DNA of 64,000 nucleotides from contig JACKJS010000001.1 in NCBI GenBank assembly GCA_020637815.1, forward strand, positions 372,001 through 436,000, read 5' to 3'. This document shows, in pieces, positions 44,109 to 53,197 of the stretch. The position numbers and the translations under genes were made by a program. Every line of letters starts with the position of its first letter. Position 1 is the stretch's first letter. The notes beneath the pieces were generated by a model. It made no database searches and was not told the DNA's origin. It saw only the letters and a program-made list of their open reading frames with translations. Origin of the DNA: Hyphomicrobiaceae bacterium (GTDB taxonomy: Bacteria > Pseudomonadota > Alphaproteobacteria > Rhizobiales > Methyloligellaceae).

Positions 44109-45407
44109 CTACTCCGCTGCCACCGGGACCGATGGCGAGATTGGCTTGGTCGCGCCCGCGTCGATGCGTTCCTCGATGACGTGGCGGAAATGGCGGATGA
44201 GCCCCTGGATCGGCCATGCCGCCGCATCTCCGAGCGCGCAGATCGTGTGGCCCTCGACCTGCTTGCTGACTTCGAACAGCATGTCGATCTCGCGTTTCTC
44301 CGCCTGACCGTTTGCCATGCGTTCAAGGACGCGCCACATCCAACCCGTGCCCTCGCGGCATGGCGTGCACTGGCCGCAGGACTCGTGCTTGTAGAAATAG
44401 GAGATTCGGGCGATCGCGCGGACGATGTCGGTCGACTTGTCCATGACGATGATACCAGCCGTGCCGAGGCCGGTGTCCAGCGCCTTCAGGGCATCGAAAT
44501 CCATGGTGAGGTCGTCGCATAAATTGGCGGGAAGACACGGAACCGACGAGCCGCCGGGTATGACCGCGAGCAGATTGTCCCAGCCGCCGCGCACGCCGCC
44601 GGCGTAGGTGTCGATCAGCTCCTTCAGTGGAATGCCCATTTCCTCTTCGACCGTGCACGGCTCGTTTACGTGCCCGGAGATGCAATAGAGTTTGGTGCCG
44701 GTGTTGTTCGGCTTGCCAAGGGCCGCGAACCAGGTCGCGCCGCGCCGCATGATGTCCGGCACCGAAGCAATAGTTTCGACATTGTTGACCGTCGTCGGAG
44801 CGCCATAGAGACCGCAATTGGCCGGGAACGGAGGCTTCAGGCGCGGCTGGCCCTTTTTGCCCTCCAAGCTCTCCAGCATGGCGGTTTCCTCGCCGCAGAT
44901 ATAGGCGCCGGCGCCGTGACAAACATAGATGTCGAAATCCCAGCCATTGACGTTGTTCTTGCCGACGAGCTTGGCCTCGTAGGCTTCGGCTACGGCCGCT
45001 TCGAGGATCTCGCGTTCGGCGATGAACTCGCCGCGAATATAGATATAGGCCGTGTGCGCCCGCATGGCGAACGAGGCCAGCATGGCGCCTTCGATGAGAA
45101 GATGCGGGTCGTGCCGCATGATCTCGCGGTCCTTGCACGTACCGGGCTCGGACTCGTCGGCGTTGACGGCGAGATAGCTCGGACGCGGATCGTCCTTCGG
45201 CATGAACGACCATTTGAGGCCGGTCGGAAAGCCGGCCCCGCCACGCCCGCGTAAGCCCGACGCCTTGACCTCTTCGATCACGGCCTCGTGGCCGCGCGCG
45301 ATCATGTCCTTGGTGCCGTCCCAGGCGCCACGGGCGCGCGCCGCCGGAAGCTGCCAGCCATGCAGTCCGTAGAGATTTTTGAAGATGCGGTCTTTGTCCT
45401 GAAGCAT
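44109..45407 (-). CDS. nuoF: NADH-quinone oxidoreductase subunit F
   Basis: NADH- and FMN-binding subunit, 432 aa. The glycine-rich NADH loop GLRGRGGAGFPTG is at about 51-63, and the FMN region around AYIYIRGEF and GAGAYICGEETAM is intact. The N3 cluster ligands are Cys344, 347, 350 and 390 (CGQCTPC and the later HTICALGD). Its ATG shares one base with the nuoE stop (TAATG). Confidence 0.97.
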   Translation of the reverse strand: MLQDKDRIFKNLYGLHGWQLPAARARGAWDGTKDMIARGHEAVIEEVKASGLRGRGGAGFPTGLKWSFMPKDDPRPSYLAVNADESEPGTCKDREIMRHDPHLLIEGAMLASFAMRAHTAYIYIRGEFIAEREILEAAVAEAYEAKLVGKNNVNGWDFDIYVCHGAGAYICGEETAMLESLEGKKGQPRLKPPFPANCGLYGAPTTVNNVETIASVPDIMRRGATWFAALGKPNNTGTKLYCISGHVNEPCTVEEEMGIPLKELIDTYAGGVRGGWDNLLAVIPGGSSVPCLPANLCDDLTMDFDALKALDTGLGTAGIIVMDKSTDIVRAIARISYFYKHESCGQCTPCREGTGWMWRVLERMANGQAEKREIDMLFEVSKQVEGHTICALGDAAAWPIQGLIRHFRHVIEERIDAGATKPISPSVPVAAE

Positions 45408-46087
45408 TAGTACGGCCCCGGCATCTTCGACTTGGGGTCGGACGTTCCCGCATAGCCCGGTTCCGGACCGGAATCGTCGGAGCCATAGATCGCGGGATCG
45501 GTGAGCGTATTGGGCCCGCTCTTGGGCGCGCAGCCTTGACGGCCGTCCTGCGGCCCAGGCGGCACATCCTCGCCCTTACGCAGGCGCTCGACGATGGATC
45601 CCAGCGATTCCGGCGTGAGATCCTCGTAGTAGTACTTGTTGATCTGCACCATGGGCGCATTCACGCAGGCGCCGAGACATTCGACCTCGGTCCAGGAGAA
45701 TAGTCCGTCCTCGCTGACCGTGTCCTTCGGGCCGATGTGTTTGCGGCAGGCGTCCTTGATATCCTCCGCCCCGTTCAGCATGCAGGGCGTCGTGCCGCAC
45801 ACTTGCACGTAATAGCGGCCCACGGGCTGCAGATTGAACATCGTGTAGAAGGTGACGATCTCGTAGACCCGGATATAGGCCATATCGAGCATGTCGGCGA
45901 CATAGCGGAGCGCGGGTTCGGACACCCAGCCGCCATTCTGCTCCTGCGCGCGCCAGAGGAGCGAGATCACGGCGGAGGCCTGACGGCCCTCGGGATATTT
46001 CTTGATGACAGCCTGTGCCCAATCGAGGTTTTCGGGCGTGAAGGCAAAGCCTTCAGGCTGTTCCGCAGCAAGGCGTCGGACGCTCAT
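45407..46087 (-). CDS. nuoE: NADH-quinone oxidoreductase subunit E
   Basis: Thioredoxin-fold subunit with the N1a [2Fe-2S] cluster, 226 aa. Ligands are Cys97, 102, 137 and 141 (CGTTPC, CLGAC). After about residue 175 there is a Gly/Pro/Ser-rich tail of some 50 residues, of the sort common in alphaproteobacterial NuoE and probably disordered. A GTG at 46201 would lengthen the N-terminus by 38 residues, but MSVRRLAAEQPEGF at 46087 matches the family. The gap to nuoD is about 120 bases. Confidence 0.96.
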   Translation of the reverse strand: MSVRRLAAEQPEGFAFTPENLDWAQAVIKKYPEGRQASAVISLLWRAQEQNGGWVSEPALRYVADMLDMAYIRVYEIVTFYTMFNLQPVGRYYVQVCGTTPCMLNGAEDIKDACRKHIGPKDTVSEDGLFSWTEVECLGACVNAPMVQINKYYYEDLTPESLGSIVERLRKGEDVPPGPQDGRQGCAPKSGPNTLTDPAIYGSDDSGPEPGYAGTSDPKSKMPGPY

Positions 46088-46207
46088 CTCAATCTTCTTT
46101 GACGGGTGCGGAGGCTGTGCCCAGGCCGCCGACGAACCGGTTTGATTTGACTTCCCCAGCTCTCGGAGCTTGGCCGATCCGGCGGCATTTCGCAACTGCA
46201 CAAAGCG

Positions 46208-47458
46208 TCATCGGTCGACCTCTCCAAAGACAACGTCGATCGATCCCAGAACGGCGGAGACGTCGGCGAGCATATGTCCCCGCGTGAGGAATTCCAGGGC
46301 CGACAAGTGGACGTAGCTGGGCGGCCGGATCTTGCAGCGATAGGGCTTATTCGTGCCGTCGGAGACGAGGTAGACGCCGAATTCCCCCTTGGGGGCCTCG
46401 ACGGCGGCGTAAGCCTCGCCCGGCGGGACGTGATAACCCTCGGTGTATAGTTTGAAGTGGTGAATCAGGGCCTCCATCGACCCTTTCATCCGGGCGCGCT
46501 TGGGCGGCACCATTTTGTGATTGTCCACGCTGACCGCACCTGGCGTCACCGTGAGGCGCTCGCAGCATTGCTTCATCAGGCGGATCGACTGGCGCATCTC
46601 CTCCATGCGGATGAGATAGCGGTCGTAACAGTCGCCGTTCTTGCCGATCGGGATGTCGAATTCGAGCTCGTCGTAGCACTCGTAGGGTTGGCTTTTACGC
46701 AGGTCCCAGGCGGCGCCGGTACCCCGCACCATTACGCCGCTGAAACCCCAAGCCCAGGCGTCTTCCTCGCTGACAACGCCGATATCGACGTTGCGTTGCT
46801 TGAAGATGCGATTGTCCGTGAGCAGCCCCTCGATGTCGTCACAAACTTTGAGAAACGGATCGCAGAAGGCGTAGATATCGTCCACGAGTTCGGGCGGCAG
46901 GTCCTGATGGACCCCACCTGGCCGCACATAGGCCGCATGCATACGGCTGCCGCTGGCGCGCTCGTAGAAGACCATGAGCTTCTCGCGCTCCTCGAAGCCC
47001 CACAATGGCGGGGTCAGCGCGCCGACATCGAGTGCTTGCGTGGTAATGTTGAGAAGATGCGAGAGGAGACGGCCGATCTCCGAATACAGAACCCGGATCA
47101 ACTGCCCGCGTTTGGGAATCGTCAGGCCAAGCAGCTTTTCGACCGCGAGCGAGAAGGCATGTTCCTGGTTCATCGGCGCGACGTAATCGAGCCGGTCGAA
47201 ATATGGCAGCGCCTGCAAGTAGGTCTTGTGCTCGATCAGCTTCTCGGTGCCCCGGTGCAGCAGGCCGATATGCGGGTCTACGCGCTCGACGACTTCGCCG
47301 TCGAGTTCGAGCACGAGGCGCAGCACGCCATGGGCGGCCGGATGCTGCGGTCCGAAATTAATGGTGAAGGTACGGTCTTCGGCCGGAGATTTTCCGTCCG
47401 CTGGCCCATCGAAATCCGGCACGATCTCTTTATGCGTATCCAGTTCGGTTTCGGCCAT
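46208..47458 (-). CDS. nuoD: NADH-quinone oxidoreductase subunit D
   Basis: The 49-kDa homologue, 416 aa, which forms the quinone-binding pocket with NuoB. It contains FGPQHPAAHGVLRL with the quinone-site His, and the conserved HIGLLHRGTEKL. It is separate from nuoC, unlike the fused NuoCD of E. coli. Its ATG overlaps the stop of the thioesterase gene by one base (TAATG), so translation of nuoD is probably coupled to that gene. Confidence 0.97.
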   Translation of the reverse strand: MAETELDTHKEIVPDFDGPADGKSPAEDRTFTINFGPQHPAAHGVLRLVLELDGEVVERVDPHIGLLHRGTEKLIEHKTYLQALPYFDRLDYVAPMNQEHAFSLAVEKLLGLTIPKRGQLIRVLYSEIGRLLSHLLNITTQALDVGALTPPLWGFEEREKLMVFYERASGSRMHAAYVRPGGVHQDLPPELVDDIYAFCDPFLKVCDDIEGLLTDNRIFKQRNVDIGVVSEEDAWAWGFSGVMVRGTGAAWDLRKSQPYECYDELEFDIPIGKNGDCYDRYLIRMEEMRQSIRLMKQCCERLTVTPGAVSVDNHKMVPPKRARMKGSMEALIHHFKLYTEGYHVPPGEAYAAVEAPKGEFGVYLVSDGTNKPYRCKIRPPSYVHLSALEFLTRGHMLADVSAVLGSIDVVFGEVDR

Positions 47459-47895
47459 TACAGGGCGGCCTCCTCGAGCACCTTGGCGGTTTTGGTTGCA
47501 ACGCCGCGCTTGAAGCGGTCCCAGCCGACGATGAAGCGGTCATGGATTCCGGCGCCAATTTCGTCGACGCCGTCATGCGCGCGAAGTCTGAACTTGGCGC
47601 GCGGGCCGCGCAGTTCGATGCATTCCGCCTCGACCGTGACCGTCATTCCAGGAGGGGTCGCGGCCTTGTGCGAGACATCGACATGGACGCCGAGACTCCC
47701 CTCTCCCTCGTCGAGATGGGGCGCGAGCAATTGCACGCAGGTCCACTCCATCAGTCCGATCATGAACGCCGTCGCAAAGACGTCGGGCATGGTCTGGAGT
47801 TCGGGCGCTTCGTCGTAGATGTGCGGCACTGTCTTGTTCGGCGGTACCGTGTACGAGAAGCTGTGCTTCAAGCCGGCAGTCAGCGTGGGTTTCAC
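47458..47895 (-). CDS. FlK-like hot-dog thioesterase inside the nuo operon
   Basis: A 145-aa single hot-dog domain closely resembling fluoroacetyl-CoA thioesterase FlK. The catalytic triad described for FlK falls at the same numbers here: Thr42 (in VFATAF), Glu50 (in GLMEW) and His76 (in VSHKAATPPG). The shared HDGVDEIG segment is also intact. The two Phe residues of the FlK lid (33 and 36) appear as Leu33 and Met36, so specificity for fluoroacetyl-CoA is not expected. The start is GTG 47895, overlapping the nuoC stop (GTGA); the stop overlaps the nuoD ATG. It is therefore a built-in operon member and not a complex I subunit. The substrate is unknown; hydrolysis of a small acyl-CoA is the best inference. 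Confidence 0.85.
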   Translation of the reverse strand: MKPTLTAGLKHSFSYTVPPNKTVPHIYDEAPELQTMPDVFATAFMIGLMEWTCVQLLAPHLDEGEGSLGVHVDVSHKAATPPGMTVTVEAECIELRGPRAKFRLRAHDGVDEIGAGIHDRFIVGWDRFKRGVATKTAKVLEEAAL

Positions 47896-48518
47896 GACTT
47901 CCCCTCTCCCTCTTCGACGACGCTGGCTTTTTCGTCGCCAGGGATCGCCGTCTCCATGGCTTCCCAGGGGCTGAGATAGTCGAAGTCGCGATAATCCTGC
48001 ATCAGCTTCACCGGCTCGTAGACGACGCGTTTCAACTCGTCGTCATAACGAAGTTCGACAAACCCGGTGAGCGGGAAGTCCTTGCGCAAGGGATGCCCTT
48101 GGAAGCCGTAATCGGTGAGTATCCGGCGTAAGTCGGGGTGTCCTTCGAAGACCACGCCGTAAAGGTCGAAGGCTTCGCGTTCGAACCAATTGGCGCCCGG
48201 AAAGATTCCGACGATGCTTTGAACAGGCGTTTCCGCGTCGGTCTTGATCCGCACGCGGATGCGGGTGTTTTCCCACGGGCTCAACAGGTGGTAGACGATG
48301 TCGAACCGTTCCTCCCGCTCGGGGTAGTCGACGCCGCAAATGTCGATCAGGCACCCGAAGCGGCACTTCTCATCGTCTCTCAGGAAGGTGATGACCTCCC
48401 CGATCTGGTCACGCGCAGCCTCTATCGTCAGCTCGCCATGGGCAACATGGAAGCTCGCCAGTTTGGGCCCAAGCTTCCCCGAAAGGTAGCTGCCCAATGT
48501 ATTCAGTGCGTCGTCCAT
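47892..48518 (-). CDS. nuoC: NADH-quinone oxidoreductase subunit C
   Basis: The 30-kDa peripheral subunit, 208 aa, with the signature ERFDIVYHLLS and the conserved EREAFDLYGVVFEGHPDLRR region (read here as EREAFDLYG and GHPDLRRIL). ATG 48518 is chosen over the adjacent TTG because of the G-rich site before it. The C-terminal tail is acidic. Its stop overlaps the start of the thioesterase gene. Confidence 0.96.
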   Translation of the reverse strand: MDDALNTLGSYLSGKLGPKLASFHVAHGELTIEAARDQIGEVITFLRDDEKCRFGCLIDICGVDYPEREERFDIVYHLLSPWENTRIRVRIKTDAETPVQSIVGIFPGANWFEREAFDLYGVVFEGHPDLRRILTDYGFQGHPLRKDFPLTGFVELRYDDELKRVVYEPVKLMQDYRDFDYLSPWEAMETAIPGDEKASVVEEGEGKS

Positions 48519-48542
48519 CAAGCCCCCGGGGACGCGTGCGGT

Positions 48543-49100
48543 TCAGCGTGTGATCGTGCCGGTCCGCCGTATTTTCTTCTGAAGGAGCAGCACGCCGTAG
48601 ACCAAGGCTTCGGCCGTAGGCGGGCAGCCAGGTACGTAGACGTCCACCGGTACGATTCGGTCGCAGCCGCGGACAACGGAATAGGAATAATGGTAGTAGC
48701 CCCCGCCATTGGCACAGGAGCCCATGGAGATGACGTAGCGGGGTTCGGGCATCTGGTCGTAAACTTTACGCAGAGCAGGCGCCATCTTGTTGCAGAGCGT
48801 ACCGGCGACGATCATCACGTCGGACTGGCGCGGGCTACCGCGCGGCGCGAAACCGAAGCGCTCCAGGTCGTAGCGTGGCATTGAGGCCTGCATCATCTCG
48901 ACGGCGCAGCAGGCAAGCCCGAACGTCATCCACATCAACGAGCCAGTGCGGGACCAATTGATGAGGTCGTCCACGGTTGTGAGCAGGAAGCCCTTGTCGG
49001 CGAGCTCGTCGGAGAAGGTTCCGAAGGACGTTGCGCCCGCGGTCACAAGGCCGCCGCCCTTCCCTTCGGTCTCGAACGTGACTTTCGGTATCAGTTCCAT
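48543..49100 (-). CDS. nuoB: NADH-quinone oxidoreductase subunit B
   Basis: Carries the terminal N2 [4Fe-4S] cluster that reduces quinone. The 185-aa protein has the unusual tandem cysteines Cys64-Cys65 in GLACCAVEM, with Cys129 (SMGSCANGGGYY) and Cys159 (VPGCPPTAE). The frame runs upstream through nuoA, but ATG 49100, overlapping the nuoA stop by 10 bases, is the usual start. Confidence 0.97.
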   Translation of the reverse strand: MELIPKVTFETEGKGGGLVTAGATSFGTFSDELADKGFLLTTVDDLINWSRTGSLMWMTFGLACCAVEMMQASMPRYDLERFGFAPRGSPRQSDVMIVAGTLCNKMAPALRKVYDQMPEPRYVISMGSCANGGGYYHYSYSVVRGCDRIVPVDVYVPGCPPTAEALVYGVLLLQKKIRRTGTITR

Positions 49101-49456
49101 TCGAGCGCGCCTTTCCGCCACTCGTAGATAAATCCAATGGTCAGGACGGCCAGGAACACGATCATGGACCAAAAGCCCAAGGCCGGCAGACCGTCGAACG
49201 CCACGGCCCAGGGAAACAGGAATGCCACTTCCAGATCGAAGATAATGAAGAGAAGCGACACCAGGTAGAACCTGACGTCGAACTTCATGCGCGAATCGTC
49301 GAACGCGTCGAATCCGCACTCATAGGCGGAAAGCTTTTCCGGGTCCGGATTCCGGACGGCGACGACCATCGGCGCGATCAGCAAGACCGTGCAGATTGCA
49401 AAGGCGATCGCGATGAAAATGACGAGAGGCAGATAGTCGAGAAGCAACTGGCCCAT
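49091..49456 (-). CDS. nuoA: NADH-quinone oxidoreductase subunit A
   Basis: A 121-aa three-helix membrane subunit and the first gene of the operon. The cytoplasmic loop KLSAYECGFDAFDDSR with its conserved Cys near the quinone site is present, as is FLFPWAVAF. It begins only 50 bases after the 3' end of tRNA-Asp on the same strand, so the tRNA genes and the operon may be co-transcribed. Confidence 0.97.
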   Translation of the reverse strand: MGQLLLDYLPLVIFIAIAFAICTVLLIAPMVVAVRNPDPEKLSAYECGFDAFDDSRMKFDVRFYLVSLLFIIFDLEVAFLFPWAVAFDGLPALGFWSMIVFLAVLTIGFIYEWRKGALEWN

Positions 49457-49506
49457 GGCTCATATAAGCCTTCTTCCATCGTCTTACGCGCGTCGACGGG
49501 CCAAAG

Positions 49507-49583
<77 letters not shown>

Positions 49584-49786
49584 CACCGGGCCGTCAAACC
49601 ACGGCCGGAGGCGATCCCCAGCATGTACGGCCTTGGATTTTGCAAGTCAAGGCAAGCTGGGTAAAGAGCGTAGGATGAATTGCGGCGAGATGCCGCTCGG
49701 CTATTTTCGTCCTACGCCGCTCCGTTTCAACGGCCCAATTGAACCCCCTGCCGGAGAAGAAGACCGGACCCGGTTCCAGTCCGAAA

Positions 49787-49862
49787 TGGTGGGCGGTGAC
49801 AGGCTCGAACTGCCGACATCCACGGTGTAAACGTGGCGCTCTACCAACTGAGCTAACCGCCC
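49787..49862 (-). tRNA. tRNA-Val (anticodon TAC)
   Basis: 76 bases with an encoded CCA. The acceptor stem GGGCGGT/ACCGCCC is perfect. The anticodon loop TTTACAC on a CCACG/CGTGG stem gives TAC, and the T-loop TTCGAGC is normal. It lies between hupB and tRNA-Asp on the same strand. Confidence 0.97.
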
Positions 49863-49938
49863 GACCGGCCCGAAGCGTTAGAGCAAGATGGCCGCCCTGC
49901 CAAGAGCGCGGTGGGGCCGTCCAGCGCTATTTCAATTG

Positions 49939-49974
49939 AAAAGGCGAAGCCCCACGCATCCGTGAGGCTTCGCC
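49939..49974 (-). terminator. hupB intrinsic terminator
   Basis: On the minus strand a 14-bp stem (with one G-T pair) and a 4-base loop is followed by TTTT. It starts about 30 bases after the hupB stop and separates hupB from tRNA-Val. Confidence 0.85.
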
Positions 49975-50005
49975 CAAATTCCGCTGAAAGACTATTGGCG
50001 CCGCC

Positions 50006-50281
50006 CTAGGCGTTGACCGCCTCTTTGAGAGCCTTGCCGGCACGGAACTTCGGAACGCGCGACGCCGGAATCTGAACCTCGGCGCCCGTACGCGGATTGC
50101 GGCCGGTTGTGGCCTTGCGCTGCGCGACCTGAAAATTCCCAAAGCCGACGATGCGAACAGTGTCGCCGTCGCTCAAGGCCTTCTCGATGTTCTTGAACGT
50201 CGCGTCCACGGCCTTCTCGGCGGCATCCTTCGACAAATCGGATTCTTTCGCCACTTGGGCGACCAGCTCTGCTTTGTTCAC
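50006..50281 (-). CDS. hupB: DNA-binding protein HU
   Basis: A 91-aa nucleoid protein that bends and compacts DNA. It has the HU fold, with GFGNFQVAQRKATTGRNPRTG in the beta-arm region (read as GFGNFQV and GRNPRTG) and the following arm KAG-type end. The frame opens earlier, but GTG 50281 preceded by AAAGGAT gives the family start VNKAELV. It follows lon, the conserved order, and has its own terminator, so it is probably expressed at high level from its own promoter in the 206-base gap. Confidence 0.96.
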   Translation of the reverse strand: MNKAELVAQVAKESDLSKDAAEKAVDATFKNIEKALSDGDTVRIVGFGNFQVAQRKATTGRNPRTGAEVQIPASRVPKFRAGKALKEAVNA

Positions 50282-50487
50282 GGCTTTATCCTTTCGCTCG
50301 GCCCTATGGTTAGGGCGCCTGTTCTGAACCCTTGGGCCCGCTTGGGGTACGCTCCGATTCACAAACAAGTAGTGTATGACTCGCGCAAAAAGCCCGGAAA
50401 ATCAACATTCTTGGGCGAATCAGTGCATAACCCGCGTTCACAGGATTGCGGCGTTAGCGCGGCGGCGTCGCAGGATGGCGACCAGAA

Positions 50488-52917
50488 TCAGTGAGCGGTG
50501 AGGCCCGATCCCGATTCGTCTTTCGAACGAACGACCTGCGAAGCGCCCTCACCTTCCTCTTCCCACACGATGGGCTGAGGCGTCCGCGTAAAGGCGATCT
50601 TCAAGACTTCCTCGACGCGCGAGACCGGCATAATTTCAAGCGCGTTCTTGAGCTTGTCCGGTATCTCCGCAAGATCCTTCACGTTTTCCTCAGGGATGAT
50701 GACGGTCTTGATGCCCGCGCGAAGCGCCGCCAGCATCTTCTCCTTGAGGCCGCCAATGGGCAGCACACGGCCGCGCAAAGTGATCTCGCCGGTCATGGCG
50801 ACATCGCGCTTTACCGGAATTCCGGTCATCAGAGAGATGATGGCGGTCGCCATGGCCACGCCGGCAGACGGCCCATCCTTCGGAGTGGCGCCTTCTGGGA
50901 CGTGAACGTGAATATCCCGGCGCTCGAACAAAGGCGGCTCTATGCCGAAATCGACAGCCCTGGAACGCACATAGGCATTCGCGGCCTGAATCGACTCCTT
51001 CATGACGTCGCGGAGATTGCCGGTGACGGTCATCTTGCCCTTGCCGGGCATCATGACGCCTTCCACGGTCAGGATCTCGCCGCCGACCTCGGTCCAGGCG
51101 AGCCCGGTAACGACGCCAACCTGATCCTCCAGCTCGGCCTCGCCATAGCGGAATTTGGGCACGCCCAGATAGTCCGAGAGATTGTCGCGGGTCACCGTGA
51201 CGGTCTTGTGGTCGGTGGTCAAAAGCTCCTTTACCGCCTTCCGGGCGAGCTTCGCCAATTCGCGCTCGAGACTGCGGACGCCGGCTTCGCGCGTGTAGCG
51301 GCGAATGAGTTCCTGCAGTGCCTCGTCGTCAAGGGCGAACTCCTGGGGCTCGAGCCCATGGTTCTTCACCTGCTCGGGGATCAAGTGCCGCCGGGCGATT
51401 TCGATCTTCTCGTCCTCGGTGTATCCGGCGATGCGAATGATCTCCATCCGGTCCATCAGCGCCGGCGGGATATTCAGCGTGTTTGCCGTGGTGACGAACA
51501 TGACGTTCGACAGGTCGTAGTCGACCTCGAGATAGTGGTCGTTGAACGTGTTGTTCTGTTCGGGGTCCAGCACCTCGAGCAGCGCGGAGGCTGGATCGCC
51601 CCGGAAATCGGCGCCCATCTTGTCGATCTCGTCCAAGAGGAAGAGCGGATTGACCTTCTTGGCCTTCCGCATGGACTGGATGACCTTGCCCGGCATCGAA
51701 CCGATATAGGTCCGGCGGTGGCCGCGGATCTCCGCTTCGTCGCGGACGCCGCCAAGGCTCATGCGCACGAATTCACGGCCCGTGGACTTGGCGATCGACT
51801 TGCCGAGCGAGGTCTTGCCGACGCCAGGCGGTCCAACGAGGCACAGGATCGGCCCTTTGAGCATGTTGGTGCGGTTCTGGACGGCGAGATACTCGACGAT
51901 CCGGTCCTTGACCTTCTCGAGCCCGTAATGGTCGTGGTCGAGGATTTTCTGCGCGTCGTCTAGGTCGCGCTTGACCTTGCCCTTGGAACCCCACGGGATC
52001 GAAAGCAGCCAGTCGAGATAGTTGCGAACGACTGTCGCTTCCGCGGACATCGGGCTCATCTGGCGCAGCTTCTTCAGCTCACCCATGGCCTTCTCGCGCG
52101 CCTCGCGCGTCAGCTTGGTCTTCTCGATCTTCTGTTCGAGCTCGGCCAGATCGTCCCGGCCCTCTTCGCTGTCGCCGAGCTCTTTCTGGATCGCCTTCAT
52201 TTGCTCGTTCAGATAGTACTCGCGCTGCGTCTTCTCCATTTGACGCTTCACGCGGCTCCTGATCTTGCGCTCGACCTGGAGCACGGAGATTTCGCTCTCC
52301 ATAAGGGTGAAGACGCGCTCCAGCCGCTCGGAGACCGAGGTGATTTCGAGGATCTGCTGCTTCTCGCCGATCTTGATGGCGAGGTGCGAGGCGATGGTGT
52401 CGGCCAGCTTCGAGTAGTCCTCGATGTGGCTCGTCGTGCCGAGAACCTCGGGCGAGATCTTCTTGTTGAGCTTCACATAGCTCTCGAACTGCGACACGAC
52501 GGAGCGCGCCAGCGCTTCGATTTCGTTCTCGGCGCCGACCTGCTCCTCGACCGGCTCGATCTCGGCCTCGAAGTAATTCTCGTTGTCGGTGTAATTCTTA
52601 ATCATGGCCCGGCGCGAGCCTTCGACAAGAACCTTCACCGTTCCGTCCGGAAGCTTCAGAAGCTGCAAGACAGAGGCGAGCGTGCCCATGTCGTAGATGC
52701 CGTCGGCCGTCGGCTCGTCGTCGGATGCATTCTTCTGAGCGACCAGTAGGATCTGCCTGTCGGTCCGCATCACCTCTTCGAGCGCCGCGATGGATTTCTC
52801 GCGGCCGACGAAGAGCGGCACGATCATGTAAGGAAAGACCACAATGTCGCGAAGTGGAAGCACCGGATAGAGTTCCGGAGCGCCTTCCTCGGTCACGGAC
52901 GGGATTGTGTCAGTCAT
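50488..52917 (-). CDS. lon: ATP-dependent protease La (Lon)
   Basis: Cytosolic AAA+ protease that removes misfolded and regulatory proteins. The 809-aa chain has an N-terminal substrate-binding domain (to about 200), a coiled-coil region, the AAA+ module with GPPGVGKT at 362-369 and LFLLDEIDKM near 425, and the protease domain with catalytic Ser684 (PKDGPSAG) and Lys727 (GGLKEK). It stands between clpX and hupB. A heat-shock-like promoter candidate lies at 53151-53175. Confidence 0.98.
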   Translation of the reverse strand: MTDTIPSVTEEGAPELYPVLPLRDIVVFPYMIVPLFVGREKSIAALEEVMRTDRQILLVAQKNASDDEPTADGIYDMGTLASVLQLLKLPDGTVKVLVEGSRRAMIKNYTDNENYFEAEIEPVEEQVGAENEIEALARSVVSQFESYVKLNKKISPEVLGTTSHIEDYSKLADTIASHLAIKIGEKQQILEITSVSERLERVFTLMESEISVLQVERKIRSRVKRQMEKTQREYYLNEQMKAIQKELGDSEEGRDDLAELEQKIEKTKLTREAREKAMGELKKLRQMSPMSAEATVVRNYLDWLLSIPWGSKGKVKRDLDDAQKILDHDHYGLEKVKDRIVEYLAVQNRTNMLKGPILCLVGPPGVGKTSLGKSIAKSTGREFVRMSLGGVRDEAEIRGHRRTYIGSMPGKVIQSMRKAKKVNPLFLLDEIDKMGADFRGDPASALLEVLDPEQNNTFNDHYLEVDYDLSNVMFVTTANTLNIPPALMDRMEIIRIAGYTEDEKIEIARRHLIPEQVKNHGLEPQEFALDDEALQELIRRYTREAGVRSLERELAKLARKAVKELLTTDHKTVTVTRDNLSDYLGVPKFRYGEAELEDQVGVVTGLAWTEVGGEILTVEGVMMPGKGKMTVTGNLRDVMKESIQAANAYVRSRAVDFGIEPPLFERRDIHVHVPEGATPKDGPSAGVAMATAIISLMTGIPVKRDVAMTGEITLRGRVLPIGGLKEKMLAALRAGIKTVIIPEENVKDLAEIPDKLKNALEIMPVSRVEEVLKIAFTRTPQPIVWEEEGEGASQVVRSKDESGSGLTAH

Positions 52918-53150
52918 GTTCTTTTCCGTCGCCTTCCTTCTGTGCGGGCCAAGAGGCCGCTTTCGCGAAACACCGGTCCAGGCGCCCCCATAATTCGTTC
53001 GAATGGCCTACCGGGCTGTAATTTCCTGGCTTTCGCCAGGCCGGGCAACTGCGCCGTGTCGGCTCGCCCATCCCGGAAAGTGGCGGTCGGCCGCCTCTCC
53101 GTCAAGTACCGGACCTGACGCCGATCTCGAACCCGGTTCACACCTATGAG

Positions 53151-53175
53151 AGTGGGATTCGGACACCCCATCAAG
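53151..53175 (-). promoter_or_regulatory. Candidate sigma-32-type promoter upstream of lon
   Basis: On the minus strand CTTGAT and CCCACT are 13 bases apart, close to the heat-shock pattern CTTGAA-N13-CCCCAT. It would give a leader of about 225 bases, rather long, which lowers confidence. The rest of the 280-base lon-clpX gap shows no other feature I can support. Confidence 0.3.
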
Positions 53176-53197
53176 CGGACAATCGTGTGGACAAAGG

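Noticed and set aside
42140..44179. 679-codon plus-strand frame opposite nuoG
   Set aside because: Shadow of nuoG; composition and lack of motifs show it is not a gene.
49927..50142. 71-codon minus-strand frame overlapping hupB
   Set aside because: Arg-rich shadow in another frame of HU and its terminator.
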